In this document: piece after piece, positions 9,595-22,054 of the stretch
Layout: every line of letters starts with the position of its first letter
Position numbering within the stretch: position 1 is the first letter of the stretch
From: Triglochin maritima
Lineage: Eukaryota; Streptophyta; Magnoliopsida; Alismatales; Juncaginaceae
Length of the DNA stretch: 64,000 nt
Assembly (NCBI GenBank): GCA_963682175.1
Contig: OY821775.1
Location: forward strand, 13,302,501 to 13,366,500
Direction of reading: 5' to 3'
Notes under the pieces: model-generated
What the model was told of the DNA's origin: nothing
Seen by the model: only the letters and a program-made list of their open reading frames with translations
Databases searched by the model: none
Made by a program: the position numbers and the translations under genes

Positions 9595-11573
9595 GGAACT
9601 CATACTTCCAAGGCAATTTTCAGAAGTATTCCCAATCGATAAGTCTATCTCTTTTACTCTTCCATGTTTGTTAGTACAAAGTTGTGTTGGAGTGCCATGC
9701 GTTGAGGTTTAAATCTTCAAGCGATGTTGAATTTAAGGGTGTGATTCGTCTGCACGAAGAAAAGAGAAATTTGGGAGTTGAATTAGTTATTTTTTCTTGG
9801 TTTTGTAATATTTGGGAATTTATTTCTGATATGAATTTTTTGGCTATGGAACGTACAATTTGTTTGAGTTCTTCAGTAAACAATCATCTAAGAGTCATGA
9901 CAGAAGTTGTATTTCCCATATTCTTGGAGACTCTTCAAGCATCCAACTCGTCTCAATTACCGCTCACTCTTGTCCATCTAAAAACTTCAGAAGACTGCGG
10001 ACCAAGAAAATTACCATTTTTCCAATTTCAAAGTTATAATCATGAAATCAATATCTTACATATGACGGTTGTCTATTTGTTGTTGTGACCGTGACAACAA
10101 TCACCAATTCTGTTGTTGATTGTAGTTTAGCATTACCAAAAACAAAAACAAACTAGAATAATATATAATAGTTGAGTGACTTGAGTAAACAACCTCAGAG
10201 CTCTTACCTTAAGTAACACCTCGATTTCAAATGTGTGATTGCGTGATGAACCAATCGAAATTTGTTGTCCAAAAAAATGATCATATTTCGTTGACCTGGT
10301 GTTCTTTCGCTTCCATTTTTATTTCTGAAGTTTCAAAGCAAATCAACCATCCCGTATTCCTGCAGGAACCCATACTTCACATCCTGCATTAATGGAAGAC
10401 CAAATGGTCGACTCATAAGCCTTCCGCCCTTATTTTTTGCACTTGCATGTATAAGGTCATCATCAACAACGAAATTTTCACAAATGTCATTCTTGTCACG
10501 TCAGTATTATCTCTACTCACAACTTCTATTTCCTATGTTAACAATATTCTTCTTTCAAGTACAATCTACTAATAAATGTCAAACTTATCAAATCAGAACT
10601 CTTTCTTTCCGTATCGTTTTTTCAACTTATTTATAACTTTCAATTACAATAATCAATTAATTAACTTATTGTATTTAGAAATAAAGATAAAGATATAAAA
10701 TTATTGAAAAATATAGTTTTTAATTTAAATTATCAAAGTAATTAACATTATCAAATTAACTAACAATATAAATTTAATTAACAAAATAATATTATTTATC
10801 AATAATAAATTATTTACAACAAAGTCTAATTTGAAAATAAAAAACAAAATTTAATTTAAAAAACAAAAAAAGAACCAATGGGAGGAGGCTACGTTTGGCC
10901 TCCACCCAGGCAGTCAACATTTGGTCGTGGCATCGCCGTTGAAGGTGCTCTAAGAATTAATTCCGATGATCCGATCAAAGAAATCTCCTCATAATAGCCA
11001 TATATTTCTCAATTCGAAAAGTCTCGTACAAATAAGGCGAGACTCATTCCCGCCAAAGCACTTAAGTACAAAGGCCAAATGGACCAACTAAATATGACAA
11101 CTATTTACACAAATTACAGACTTGGGCAGTACAATGGAAATTTTTACCTATTCTGTTTGAAGGGCTATAACATTCGCCTCGGCTGGTTTCAAGCCGAAAA
11201 ATAATTAGAATTGAATATAATCGGATGGAATTACATTCCATGAACGTCTGTTCACGTTACAAAATTCAAGGAAAAATGTTCACTTTAAATCCGATGGTAG
11301 CATTCCTTTAAATGCTTCTCGCCATATGCCTAGATTGGTAAATGGTAATAGAACATGCAAGATCCAAGGAAAAATGTTAAAACTTAAGAGGTCACATGAA
11401 AGTAAATATAAAAATTTACATAAAACGATCAAAGCTTTACTCATGGAAGGAGATGCTCGAGACTCGATTATGTATGCTTACTTCCTAATATCAGGAACCT
11501 TAGAACTTTCGAAGACTATATTCTTGACAAGTCTGAACACATTATGGAAAAATCTGGACACATTCTGGCCAGG
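9595..11573. other. Intergenic stretch, no convincing gene
   Basis: The only sizeable frame (9684-10088, 134 codons, +) matches no family I know and lacks clear gene signals. From about 10620 to 10870 the sequence is strongly AT-rich. The part near 10945-10965 (GGCATCGCCGTTGAAGGTGC, then TCTA) resembles the outer end of PIF/Harbinger-type MITEs, but no matching left end was found. Confidence 0.3.
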
Positions 11574-11880
11574 ACGAAACGGTCGACCGGTTCATGACAT
11601 TCGGTCTATTGTTACATTTTCTAGCGTTGGACACATTTTGGGCAGGTCTTGACACATTCCGGACATGACGCAACAGTCGACCAGTTCGTGACATTTGGTC
11701 GACCGTTGCACTTTTCCGTCATTGGACACATAAGGCATAGGTCTGGACACAATTAGGACATGACACAACGATCGACCGGTTCGTGACATTCGGTTGACCA
11801 TTGCACTTTTCCAACATTGGACACATTCTAGACAGGTCTGGGCACATTCCGGACACGTCTGGACACAATTATAGACACAA
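11574..11880. repeat. Three-copy ~95-bp tandem repeat carrying GTCGAC palindromes
   Basis: Units start near 11574, 11669 and 11764. Each has an AACGGTCGACCGG-like site, then GTTCGTGACATTCGG, a second partial site, a TTGCACTTTTCC-like stretch and GGACACATT. The three copies differ by scattered substitutions. The open frames crossing it are repeat artefacts. Confidence 0.75.
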
Positions 11881-12239
11881 ATTATGGATGTCATAATTCA
11901 AAATGTAAAAAAAATAAAAAAGTGTTTTTTTGGGACCAATGGCTTGGGGACACGTGGGTCCCCGGGCCTACCCAACAATTTGCACCTATATGAATGACGC
12001 TCTTGCAAAAATAATGTGCGATAAAGTTATCGTTAATGTTCGAGGAGTAAGCTCTCTTGTTACTCCACCGATATATTTGGTTGTAGAGTTGCTCGAACTC
12101 CTCAAGAGATAAATTTCCGAGCCAAAGTTGGAATTAGTCAAAGAATTGAAAACATGAGAACTCAACAACAAGAGATAATTAAGCAGCAAGAAGCCATATT
12201 TGAGCAACAAAAGACGACCGATGAGATAAAAGAGAGGAT

Positions 12240-12700
12240 GAGTCGGAATGAAGCTCGTTCTACAAAGAACAATTTATCAAATGTAGTATTGGTCCACTTG
12301 CTTACGAACTTCAAGTGGAATAGTATTGTGATGAAAGACAACTCTGTGAGCCACAATTTACGCCCAGGATATAATTCTTCTCCTGCATCTTCTAAATATT
12401 GGTAAACTTTTGTTGTTTGGTCACTCACGGAAATTGAATCTTCAATGTTTTCATCACGCAACTCATTTGCATTCATTCGATTGCGTAACAAATCATGGAC
12501 CATGTCATGCATGTCATTAAATTCCTCAACATTCTCACCCTCAATTTGTGAAGCGGTTGATGGATTTGAAGTTTCAAAATTCTCACCATGAAAAATCCAA
12601 CATGTGTAATTACGAATGAAATCTTGACAATAACATCTTCATAGACATCTTCCCGTTTTCTTCCATTTGAAGTTGTTACATTTAGAACAATGACAGACTA
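12240..12700 (-). pseudogene. CACTA (En/Spm) TNP2-type transposase fragment
   Basis: On the minus strand the Transposase-associated domain can be followed. A cysteine-containing stretch (CHCSKCNN...W) comes first, then after a frameshift RNYTCWIFHGENFE, then HDMVHDLLRN, and finally DAGEELYPGRKLWLTELSFI and LFHLKFVSKWTN. That order and those residues are characteristic of the N-terminal third of plant CACTA transposases. A frameshift and loss of the catalytic region downstream make it a dead fragment. On the + strand just below (12154-12250) a glutamine/glutamate-rich coiled coil (QQQEIIKQQEAIFEQQK) resembles C-terminal parts of plant En/Spm accessory proteins, less surely. Confidence 0.75.
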
Positions 12701-13439
12701 TGTGTAACTTTCACTAGATGCAAATGTGAAATTCAGAAAACTATTAAGTCGATCGGTAAAGATAGAACTACTTCTTGCACCATGCATCCAAATTCTATTA
12801 CACTCCACCAAGCTTTCTGTTAAAGTTCAAATAAATCATGAGAATGATAATAAGACTTTAAAAAGTATATTAAAAATGCTCAACAGTTGTCACAACCTTT
12901 CCTATACACTCAAAGGCAATCAAGTAAACATATACCACCTACATATTTACACCCAACCAATCAAACTTTCGAACGATACTTATCGCACTTCTCATGTGTT
13001 ATTTTCTAAGTTTATCTCATCTCACACCCTTAATCAAGTTTCTCCCATCACATGTTAAAATCTACTTCCAATGATACTTCGTATGACCTAATTTAAAGTT
13101 TTTCCCATCTCACATCGTTAACCAAATTTCTCACATCAAGAACAGCTCTAATCCAATTGGTACTCCTACCCCGACCGAGACGTTGGGGGTGTGCATTATA
13201 ATTACAACTAATTAATAAAAAAGGAAATTAAATAAATGTAAAAATAACCCAAAATAAAGGAAATTAAATTAACATTAACTGCTTACACAAGCAAACACAC
13301 ATAGATAAGACTGCTTCCATAACTGGAAATACGAAGGAAATGTAGTTAAACCAAATACATCATTCTAAAATAAAGTTCTCAACGACCGACCTCAAAACAC
13401 CGCTGGAAGTTCAAACGAGTCAGGTCTTCCGTATTCCAC

Positions 13440-13885
13440 TGATAGTATCGTAGATATTAACAAATATTTACGTAACAGAAATCGGGTTCGGGACGTCCGG
13501 AAGCATATAGCATTGCGAGCCGATTTGATTGAAAATATATGGCAACGCTTTGGAAGGAATGCAAGTTAATTATCGTATTATGTAATTGTCGAATTTTAAT
13601 TAAATCTACTTTTTTGAAATTATTTGACAATTAACGTAATTTAATTAGATTAAGTTACTGTAGAAATAATTTATTTAGTAGTTTATGTGTTTTTGTGATG
13701 AAATAGAAAATGAGGTAAAAAACAATTATGTGGATGAGAGAGAGTGTTGAAAGTGGGGTTGGGGTTAAGAAGTGAAAAATGGGTTGGGTTGGGTGGTGAG
13801 TTGCATAGTATTTTTTGCTGATGTGGCGGAGAGAGAAATTGGATTGGAGGAAAAAAATGAGGTTGGGGTTAATGATGCTCTTAAG
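13440..13885 (+). mobile_element. 3' end of a PIF/Harbinger element with transposase C-terminus
   Basis: A + strand frame ending at TAA (about 13566) encodes RNRNRVRDVRKHIALRADLI and then ENIWQRFGR. This is the usual C-terminal signature of plant PIF/Harbinger DDE transposases. About 310 bp further on comes a purine-rich subterminal zone and the terminus GGGGTTAATGATGCTC. Its reverse complement, GAGCATCATTAACCCC, matches the GAGCATCCTTAAC end at 63176. The 5' part of the element is missing or too diverged to trace. Confidence 0.65.
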
Positions 13886-14639
13886 AGCTCACAAATATAT
13901 TTTTGTCTTTTATAAAAGACAATTTCACCTCTGCATTTTCTAATGGATGATCAGAGTACCAGACACAAGGATATCAAGGATTAGGAACATGAAAACACAT
14001 TGCTTAATGAGATAATTCCCTCAAAGTTAATAATTTGAGAAGAACTCTACCCTTCTTCTTGAACTGGAGTGGCAATCACCAGATAAAACTTCTTCTCCTT
14101 CTCTCAATGGCATAACTATAAAAAACATTTTTGTCTTATAGATATGCTTAGTAGCGTAGACAGTCTACCTCCATTCATTGTTTTATGACTTTTATCCGTT
14201 GATATTAACTTGAGAAACAAATTAAAATGATAATGATGTCATCTCCCTCGATCAAACAAACTACGGTTGCCACCACTGCAACCTTCTTACCAAATTAATT
14301 CTATAAATTTGTTAATTTTCAGGCAACAACACGAGTGCTGGAGTCTGAACAAATATGGAGCAATTGCATAATGGTCCTTGGTTTTTCTCATATTGGTCAA
14401 GTTCTTATTATTAAGCATTTAGAACTCCTTCTAAATCACTCTTCCTTAAATTATGAATATAATTAGAATACCCAGATAATATCTCAACTCACAAATGGTT
14501 AAGTCGAACACTAATTTTTAACTATTCCAAGTTAAAAAACCATGCAATTGAAACCCAATATAAATTATATAATATTAACATTTTGGTGACATATTAACCT
14601 TTAACATACTTTCATGCAATAATCCCAACACTTCTTCCA

Positions 14640-14765
14640 TTATTATACCAAACTACATGTGATGGAGAAGAGAAGAGTGGCCAACGTAGAAGGAAAAGAG
14701 AAGAAAGTATTAGGTGCGATTCAAAGAAAACAGTGGGGAGTACTTCATATAAAGCCAGGTGATAA
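14640..14765 (-). promoter_or_regulatory. Sequence paralogous to the MIR156 promoter and leader
   Basis: On the minus strand a TATA-like TTTATATGAAG is followed by CCCACTGTTTTCTTTGAATC, then GCACCTAATAC and a CT-rich leader. The same order and spacing lie at 52430-52525, upstream of the tandem MIR156 hairpins. About 100 bp align at roughly four bases in five by eye. No miR156 or star sequence was found on the downstream side (9.6-14.6 kb), so this is either a severed duplicate or the leader of a different transcript. Confidence 0.5.
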
Positions 14766-14794
14766 ATGTTGATTACAAGAAAATTATTTTTCAA

Positions 14795-16026
14795 GCACTA
14801 TAAGAACTAGTGCTGTGAGTTTCTATATGTATTGCGAGTTGCATTAATGTCCAACCAGACATTTTGGATGCTTAAGACATGCTTTTAGGTTATGGAATCG
14901 CTTCCTATTTATTGCTTGAAATCATAGTTGATCGGTCGCCGTGATCTCTATGCGCAATATACTAAGTAATATATATTTCTTAAAAGTAGAATAATTGAGA
15001 GCATGCGATGATATGACATTTATGTAACTGCGAGTAGCCAGTAAAACTAATTAATCATATATATAGGAATATAGGATTTGTAATCGTACTAGTAGATCGA
15101 ATCGTTTCCTCTCTCTCTCAATTATACCCAATATAGTCACCATAAAACCAAGAATGTACCAATTACCTTCACTAATAACTACGTGTCTTGGGTTTTTTTT
15201 TGCTTGTATACCCATGCAAAACACTGAAATTAGTATTTCGAAATGAAATCAGAGAATCTAAATAATTTTACTGTTGAAAACTGGAAATCAACATTTGAGA
15301 GAGTTTATGTATATATATAGGTAGTTGGGAAGTACAAATTTACTGTAGACCTGTCATGACTAACTTTCTTCGGCCGATCTTATCAAGGCCCATTTGGTAC
15401 ACGTCCATAACAACTCAAACCTATATCATCTGTTACTTTGCTTGTTGCGAATTGCTGTGATGCATATGCTCCACGTTTAACTTGCTTTTGTACTCATGCC
15501 GTTAGTTATCTCTTTGCGCGCCAAATCTAATATTTTTTAATTTATATTAAACTTAACTTTAACTTAGATAAGTTCGGTCAGCTATTGAAGTTTGAGTCAT
15601 CATTGACTAACAGATATTTCTCAATTATAGATTGCACAATAGGTTGAATATGCGAAATTGCTACAAAATAATTTATAAGGTTTCCATATCAATTTTATGT
15701 TTATAAAATCTGTACTGTAAATAAATAAATATATATATGTGTGTCCATAATTAAAGTTATACAAGATCCTATCATTCATAACATAAGCTAACTAAAGGGC
15801 ATCGAATATGTCATAAACTCAAGGTAAGAAACATTTTTCTAATCATAACAATTTTGATATTTTGCAAACTTTTGTGTTTTTCAAACTCTTATGATTCTTG
15901 TCGTTTTAATTAAGAGAGAATTTGTTCAATCTTCCTAAGAAAAACTCTCATTCTCAAAATCGAAGGATGACTCTTAGTTTTGTTAAGAAAAAAATATTAG
16001 AATAAATTGATTTTTGTATCACATAC
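14795..16026. other. AT-rich intergenic stretch
   Basis: No gene, RNA or repeat family was recognised. The last five bases (16022-16026, CATAC) are the left target duplication of the copia element. Confidence 0.4.
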
Positions 16027-16246
16027 TATTAGGCCCATTAATCAAAAGTCTATTGGTAAACTAAGCCCATTATGTATCTAGTCCACTATGTATTTAGCCA
16101 TATACATGTCTAGGTATAATATATCTAATTACCTTGTATACTTGATGACCAAGTTTTACTTATAATAATTACATCCCCATTCTCTCTCATTTGTGACTTG
16201 AGAATTGATGATTTTCATTAAGTGTTTGTTCAATTTCCATCTAACA
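16027..16246 (+). repeat. Left LTR of the degenerate copia element
   Basis: It starts TATTAGGCCC and ends ATCTAACA. It pairs with 20741-20964. Confidence 0.85.
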
Positions 16247-16571
16247 TGGTATCAATAGCAAATAAATTGGGTTAAAACCCTTGATCGTGTTTTATCTTCT
16301 CATTTCTTTCTTTAAGTCCAACCCACCTCCCTAAGCTGATCAAAGAACCCCACCTCCAGCCCAACCACCCTTTTCTTTTCCCAAGCCCACCGAGAAAATG
16401 ATCCAACGATCCGAATCTCTTCCCGCTGAAGCACACATATCGTACTTTCTTTAAAAGATCCAACCTTTAAACTCAACCAAGGCAACGACCCCGATCTCTT
16501 CCCTCCAAGCACACGGATCGGGTTTTTTAAAGCAAAATCCATCCCTTAAACTCAACCAAATCAATGACTCC

Positions 16572-17069
16572 TAGGCTGTAAATGGGTAGGATTTTACCTG
16601 CAACCCGTCCCACCCCGTTTAACGTGGTTGCGGACAAAAAATTGTTACCCTTCACCCGCACAAACCGCATAATAAACAGGGTGGGTTGCGGTTTTCTCGC
16701 AACCCACACCGCATGACCCGCATAAGCCTTATATTTTGTTTAATTTTTTTGTATTTTGTTTGTATTTAGTTTTGATTTTGTTTGTATTTAGCTTTGATTT
16801 TTTGTATATAGCTTTAAAAACATACATTGATTGATTTTTCCCTTGATTTGTGTACTTAGTTTTGATAAAAATAGATAACGTTAAAGAAAATAAATTGATT
16901 TTTGTATTTAGCTTTAATAAAATATTAAACCCGGCAACCCGCCCCACATAGCCTAGTCCATCCTTACACGGGGCAGGTAACGGATTTTTTTTTGACCCCA
17001 CCCTGCTTACCCCCTTTAACTTTGGCGGGGCGAGCGGTGGGGTAAAAACCCGCCCCGCTTACAACCCTA
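16572..17069. mobile_element. hAT-type MITE, inverted relative of the 8702 copy
   Basis: The ends TAGGCTGTAAATGGG and CTTACAACCCTA enclose an AT-rich core (repeated TTTGTATTTAGTTTTG). That core is the reverse complement of the core of the 8702-9257 element, and GCGGG-type units lie at both margins. The 8-bp flanks (ATGACTCC and ATACCCCT) agree poorly, so the target duplication has decayed or one boundary is slightly off. Confidence 0.75.
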
Positions 17070-17735
17070 ATACCCCTCCTCTTACATGTGTTTCTTGCTC
17101 ATAAATCTCCACCACCCATTTTCAAATCCCTACCCCTGATCCAACAATCTTCTTTCTTGGACGGTCGGACTTCCTCGAGAGTCTTCAAGAGCATTCTGTT
17201 TATTTTCTTTGCATCTCCACCGCGTATTCTCTTATAACCCTCGATCCAATGATCACCATTCCTCACCTCCCTCGTATATCTTCTTGTTTCTTTACTGTTA
17301 CGCCATTTTCTTTCCTTACCACCTTCCCTTATGGTTTCTCCACTGTTCATCTTGGTTTTCTTAACTGAGAGCAAATTTTTCGGTTATCTCATGCTTAAAA
17401 ATTACATGGGTTCCTTTTTATTTTCGAAGTTACAGGCGAGTTTGCTACGATATTGGGAATCCTTGTGAAGATCCTTGTTGACTCATCTCTGATTTAATAG
17501 CATCTCATGTTTACTTCAGATCCTTTCTACGATTGGTTTCTTGTTTTTAGTTTTGGATTTTTATCGACGATTGGTTTCTAGTTTTTCGAAGATCGGTGTT
17601 TTTTCCTCTTTCTGATCAAAAAATTTCCGTAAAATTCTTGGTCTTGTCTATAGATCGACTGTTTACACTTTCTGATCTGCCTTTTTTGTTTACAAGGTTT
17701 TACGAAGAACATTCATCCGTTTTGGGGGTTTACGC

Positions 17736-18290
17736 TAGACTTGTCAATCGTATCGTGTAAAATCGTATATATAAGTTATAAGTGATGCACAGTATCCGAT
17801 CCATTTAATAATCGTGTTGCTAGACTTCTGTCGTATTCAACCCGTTTATAATCGTGTTATCATCCAATCCGTTTATACCCGATTATTAAACGGGTTATTT
17901 CGTGTACACGTATAATACGACTACCGTTTACACCATTAAATAATAATTCATACACAATTAGTTCTGTTTATTACACGAATACCAAATTGCATGATTGCAC
18001 GTCACCTGTTCATTATAATTTATAACTTATATATTATTTGTAAACTTGTCAGTATTAGTCGTGTATTAATTGTGTAATATTCGTAATCATATACCTAATT
18101 ACCTGATTGATTATCGTGTTTTATTGTGTTAATCGTTTTTGCAGCAGAAATCCATATTCAACCTATTTAATAATTGTGTTGACATATCCAACCTATTTAT
18201 TAATCATTTTCAAATTCTTAATTCATATCTATTAAGATCTTGTCGTTTTTTTGTCGTGTAATTGTGTTTCTTGTAAAATTGACAGCCCTA
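17736..18290. mobile_element. hAT-type MITE, ATCGTGTT-rich
   Basis: The ends are TAGACTTGTCAATCG and AATTGACAGCCCTA. Flanks GTTTACGC (17728-17735) and GTTTACAC (18291-18298) agree at 7 of 8 positions. The interior is dominated by AATCGTGTT and CCGTTTAT variants and has no coding capacity. Confidence 0.85.
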
Positions 18291-18420
18291 GTTTACACCA
18301 TATTATATGGTAGTTTCTCCTGTCTATGTTCCTTCCTTTCAAAGAAGGTTGCATGCCTTGATTTAAGGGTTCTTTTCTTGGATCTATACTTTTACAACTC
18401 TTGCATGCATGGATTTCGGG

Positions 18421-19010
18421 TAGGATTGTAAATGGGTGGTTCGTGGGCGGTTATAGGGCTTGCCCACACCCCTACCCGCCTAATTAAAAGGTTTGCGGTT
18501 CGGTTAGAAACCCGTTTATTTTGACCTCTACTCATGACCATACCCGTTTAATTTAATTAAACGGTTTTAAGAGGTTATATGTTTAAGACATAATGGATAC
18601 TAAAATCGATATAAGAATTGGGTAAATGATTAAATGGATAAAAAACTTGTCAAACTTGTTAAAAACATCAAACATCCATAAATTTATAATCAAAATCTCA
18701 AAAATGCATAATCTAAATATCCACAAATTCACATAAAACATCAAACATCCACACATAATGACAATAATAATACAAAAAATTATATGTATATAGTATATAT
18801 AACAAAATATTATATATATTGATTATGTTTCACGGTTAAACGGACGGGTTAAATCATGTAACCTTATCCGCCCATTTATTAAACGATTATGATTTTCACA
18901 ACTTTTATTCGCTTATTTATTAAACAGTTATGATTTTTATAACCCGTGACCCTACCTGTTGGTTCGGTTATGGCGGTTAAACGGTTTTGACCTACCCATT
19001 TACAACCATA
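18421..19010. mobile_element. hAT-type MITE, GGTTAAACGG-rich
   Basis: The ends are TAGGATTGTAAATGGGT and ACCCATTTACAACCATA. Flanks ATTTCGGG (18413-18420) and ATCTCGGG (19011-19018) agree at 7 of 8 positions. Both margins carry CCGTTTAAT/GGTTAAACGG units around an AT-rich core. Confidence 0.85.
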
Positions 19011-19229
19011 ATCTCGGGATTATTACTTTGATCTATTTGTTTAAAGAACTTTCGTCTTTGGTCTCACGGTTTCTCTCCAAGTCTTCTATAGATCTAAGTT
19101 TGTGAAATCTTTTTTTCACGGATTCCTTTCTCTGAATCATGGTGGACTTAAGAACTTTCAGCTTTGATCTTCGATCTGCGTGATATTTTACTTTTTTTAT
19201 TCTTTTTTTGTCACGAAATGATTCTTTCT

Positions 19230-19465
19230 CATCTCTGACTATAGGAATAACGACACCTCTAGCTTGTCTTCTGGATATAGTGGTTCTACCGCAGCTACTG
19301 CCTCCGCTCCTTTAGCTCTTGCCTCTAATCCTTCCTTTTCTGTACATGTTTGCCTTGATCACAAGAACCACCTTTTACAACGTTCTCGGATGATCCCTAT
19401 CATAAGGGGGAATGACCTATATGGGTTTATTGATGGCTCTCATCCTTGTTCCCTTATGAGTATCG
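19230..19465 (+). pseudogene. Copia gag N-terminal fragment
   Basis: The + frame reads SFSVHVCLDHKNHLLQRSRM, then IPIIRGNDLYGFIDGSHPC. It matches the start of copia gag, where the element recognises LD..NYLLW and LRG..L.GF.DG. It stops where a TGTTGG-starting insertion begins at about 19466. Confidence 0.7.
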
Positions 19466-20650
19466 TGTTGGTTTTTTTGCATTAATCTGTGTTTTAATGA
19501 TTTAACTAATCTAATCTTAATCACAATCAAATGTAGAGTATCACACATTATGCATAGAACATATTGTTGGCTTTTTAGCCTTAATCCGTATTTTGATGAT
19601 GTATTTCAACCTAATCTTAATTAGGACATGTAGATTAGCACATGTAGTATAATGGTATACATGTTGTATTGTGCTAACATCTACAGGTGATCAAGACTCA
19701 AGAAAGAAGAAAAATCAAGTCAAGACCTGTAATCTAGCTAGGATTGAAGACATGTAATTTTACCTTTCTTTGAGTATTAGGAACTTATGTGAATTGAGCA
19801 TAACTTAAGCTAATATCCATGCATTCACACACTAGGTTCCCTGTAGGAGTCACACACAAAATCTCATATCAATTGGACTTCATTAGATCACCTAAATCTT
19901 CGGTCGCCAGTCTGCCTGTGTCCGGTCGACCGCTCACCTTTCGGTCGACCGATTCCACACATAATTTGTTATACCAGACCAATCAGTTCAACTGATCACA
20001 TTTCTATTAACCGTTTACCCAGACCTGTTCGGTCGACCGTTTCGTTTGCTAATTCTGATAAAAATACGACCGTTATATTTGTCGTATTATACAACGGTCG
20101 TATACACATTTTTCTCTTAATACACCCCAAATACTTTTGAACCGGTCGAACAAAATACCTTGTTCGGTCGACCGTTCAAATCGGGAAAAACTACCTGCTA
20201 TCGGTCGACACAAGTTTAGTTCAACCGATCGAGTTTTCCCTCTACCGAACCCTGAAGTTCGGTCGACCGGTACCTGTTCGGTCGATTGTTGATTTAACGA
20301 ACTTAAGTGTTCGGTCGACCATTTCCTCTGTTCGGTCAACCGATCCATTAACTGACTCAAGGGTTCGGTCGACCTTTACACCTTTCGGTCGACCGTTGCT
20401 GGACATAGAGGTGTTTCCTACGATGCAGTAGAGCTTGCCTAGATCCAAAATCTTCTCTTATAACTAGGCATTCACATGACTCAACCACTCGTACTATAAT
20501 GTGATAACTTAAGAACCACATACCTCACTTCCAATCCAGTGTTTCATGGTCACATTAAACACGTCTAAATCGACTTTCACTACTATCCGTGAAAGTGTCC
20601 TGAAGAAGCAACTAGATGTACGATTCATTTCCACGAAAGATCGGTTGGTT
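19466..20650 (+). mobile_element. TGTTGGC-type LTR segment with CGGTCGACCG array
   Basis: Two related starts, TGTTGGTTTTTTTGC (19466) and TGTTGGCTTTTTAGCC (19565), share the following ~95 bp. This suggests a partial tandem LTR end. From 19908 to 20395 about a dozen CGGTCGACCG sites or variants lie at 15-80 bp spacing. The LTR remnant at 56640-57342 (minus strand) has the same TGTTGGCTTTTT start and the same ~340-bp distance to its array. The right boundary and target duplication were not found. Confidence 0.55.
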
Positions 20651-20740
20651 GACCTACTCACCAGTCTCTTCCGTCCAGTCGCTTTGTCATCCTGAGATCC
20701 AAGTTTTCTGTTACTTCAGCACCATCACCTTGTGAGGGAG
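20650..20740 (+). pseudogene. Copia RNase H C-terminal remnant and polypurine tract
   Basis: The + frame reads PSSRFVILRSKFSVTSAP and then SPCEG. This resembles the LRSKL...LRG ending of copia polyproteins just before the polypurine tract TGTGAGGGAG. Confidence 0.55.
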
Positions 20741-20964
20741 TATTTAGGCCCATTAAGCAAAAAACCCATTTGTAAACTAAGCCCATTATGTATCTAGTCC
20801 ACATGTATTTATCCATATACATGTCTACGTATAATATGTCTAAATACCTTGTATACTTGATGACCAAGTTTATTCTCATTATAAATACATCCCCATCCTC
20901 TCTCATTTGTGACACGAGAGTTGATGATTTTCATTCAAAGTGTTTGTCCAATTTTCATCTAACA
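20741..20964 (+). repeat. Right LTR of the degenerate copia element
   Basis: It starts TATTTAGGCCC and ends ATCTAACA. It is followed by the CATAC duplication. Confidence 0.85.
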
Positions 20965-20969
20965 CATAC

Positions 20970-22020
20970 TAACACAATTTGCTTATTCTTTGGCGCCGAT
21001 ATTTTAGAAAACGACTTGATTAATAAACATTTTCGTATAAAAAAATGTTAAGCTACAACTCAGTTAACGTGGGACCCAGTCGATTAGCCAAATTTAATAT
21101 ATTTTTCATATGTCTCAATAATGGATGGTGTGATTGGTAACATTAATTCCACAACTGAAAATATCATCTAAGCCCCGACAAATAAATTGAGACCTGTAGT
21201 AAGTAGTAACGTGATTGCACCTCAAACTTTTGAGATGAAAGAAGTGTACCAAGTAATTTTTTTTCAGAAATTCATGGCCAAATTTGCAGTTTGACCTTTT
21301 ATGAAGTAATTCACGCAAAAGATAATTTAAGGTAATAATAATTAACATTATTTTATTGTTAAGCTAAACGCCATTTCACACGTGGTTAACGGAGTTAACG
21401 AACCACTAATGACATAAGTGTATAAGTAAATTAGGCACTTAGCATACATCCAACTAATTTCCAAAAATCCGCAGAAAGCCAATTTCACTCTTGTATGGGA
21501 CGGCAGGCAAAAACCTTGTATTTAAATAACAACCTTTGGATTTATTATTATTATTTTATTTACTTACAATCCCATCCCATTTTGATTTTGCCTTTTCGAC
21601 AATTTAATTCTTGCAGAGACGTGAAAAAATCAGCTGCTTTATTGTATTGGTTTGATGACCTTCTTAACGTTCCCCGAACAAGCCTACACTGACAGCTCCT
21701 CGTCAAATATTGCCTTTTCAGTCATGAGATTCTATGTCAAATTTGAACATAATTCTATAAAATTTGGAATATATTAACAGGAAATGGAATGTTAGTGGTT
21801 CAAGCTGTGTGGTAAGCTTGATAACGATTCATCGGTTGTTAATGATAATGTTGATTTTGTTATTTTCTCGTGGGCAGTGCTTCGTGGCCTTATTTCTTAG
21901 GCTCCTGTGAACAAATATCTCCCTCTTATTTTTCTCTCTTCGCACGTTCAATCATTTTATTTTTTTATTCATTTCTCTCTCTCCTACACTTCCATTCAAT
22001 TCATTTGTTTATATTTTTAC
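20970..22020. other. AT-rich intergenic stretch
   Basis: No coding or repeat family was recognised. Short frames here have no supporting features. Confidence 0.3.
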
Positions 22021-22054
22021 CACAGATTTATCTGACTACCGACATCATTGTGGT

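Larger units (their letters stand above)
16027..20964 (+). mobile_element. Degenerate Ty1/copia element with nested insertions
   Basis: Short LTRs at 16027-16246 and 20741-20964 are flanked by a perfect CATAC duplication (16022-16026 and 20965-20969). TGGTATCAATAGC after the left LTR is a decayed tRNA-Met primer site, and TGTGAGGGAG before the right LTR is the polypurine tract. By eye about a tenth of LTR positions differ, so it is much older than the copia element at 22467. Only a gag start (near 19230-19460) and an RNase H C-terminal tail (20650-20740) remain. The interior is filled by three hAT MITEs and a TGTTGGC-type LTR segment. Confidence 0.85.

Noticed and set aside
9684..10088. 134-codon frame on the + strand
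   Set aside because: No known domain, no convincing promoter or splice context; left as intergenic DNA.
14200..14640. Third MIR156 hairpin downstream of the promoter-like copy
   Set aside because: No match to TGACAGAAGAGAGTGAGCAC or its complement was found on either strand.
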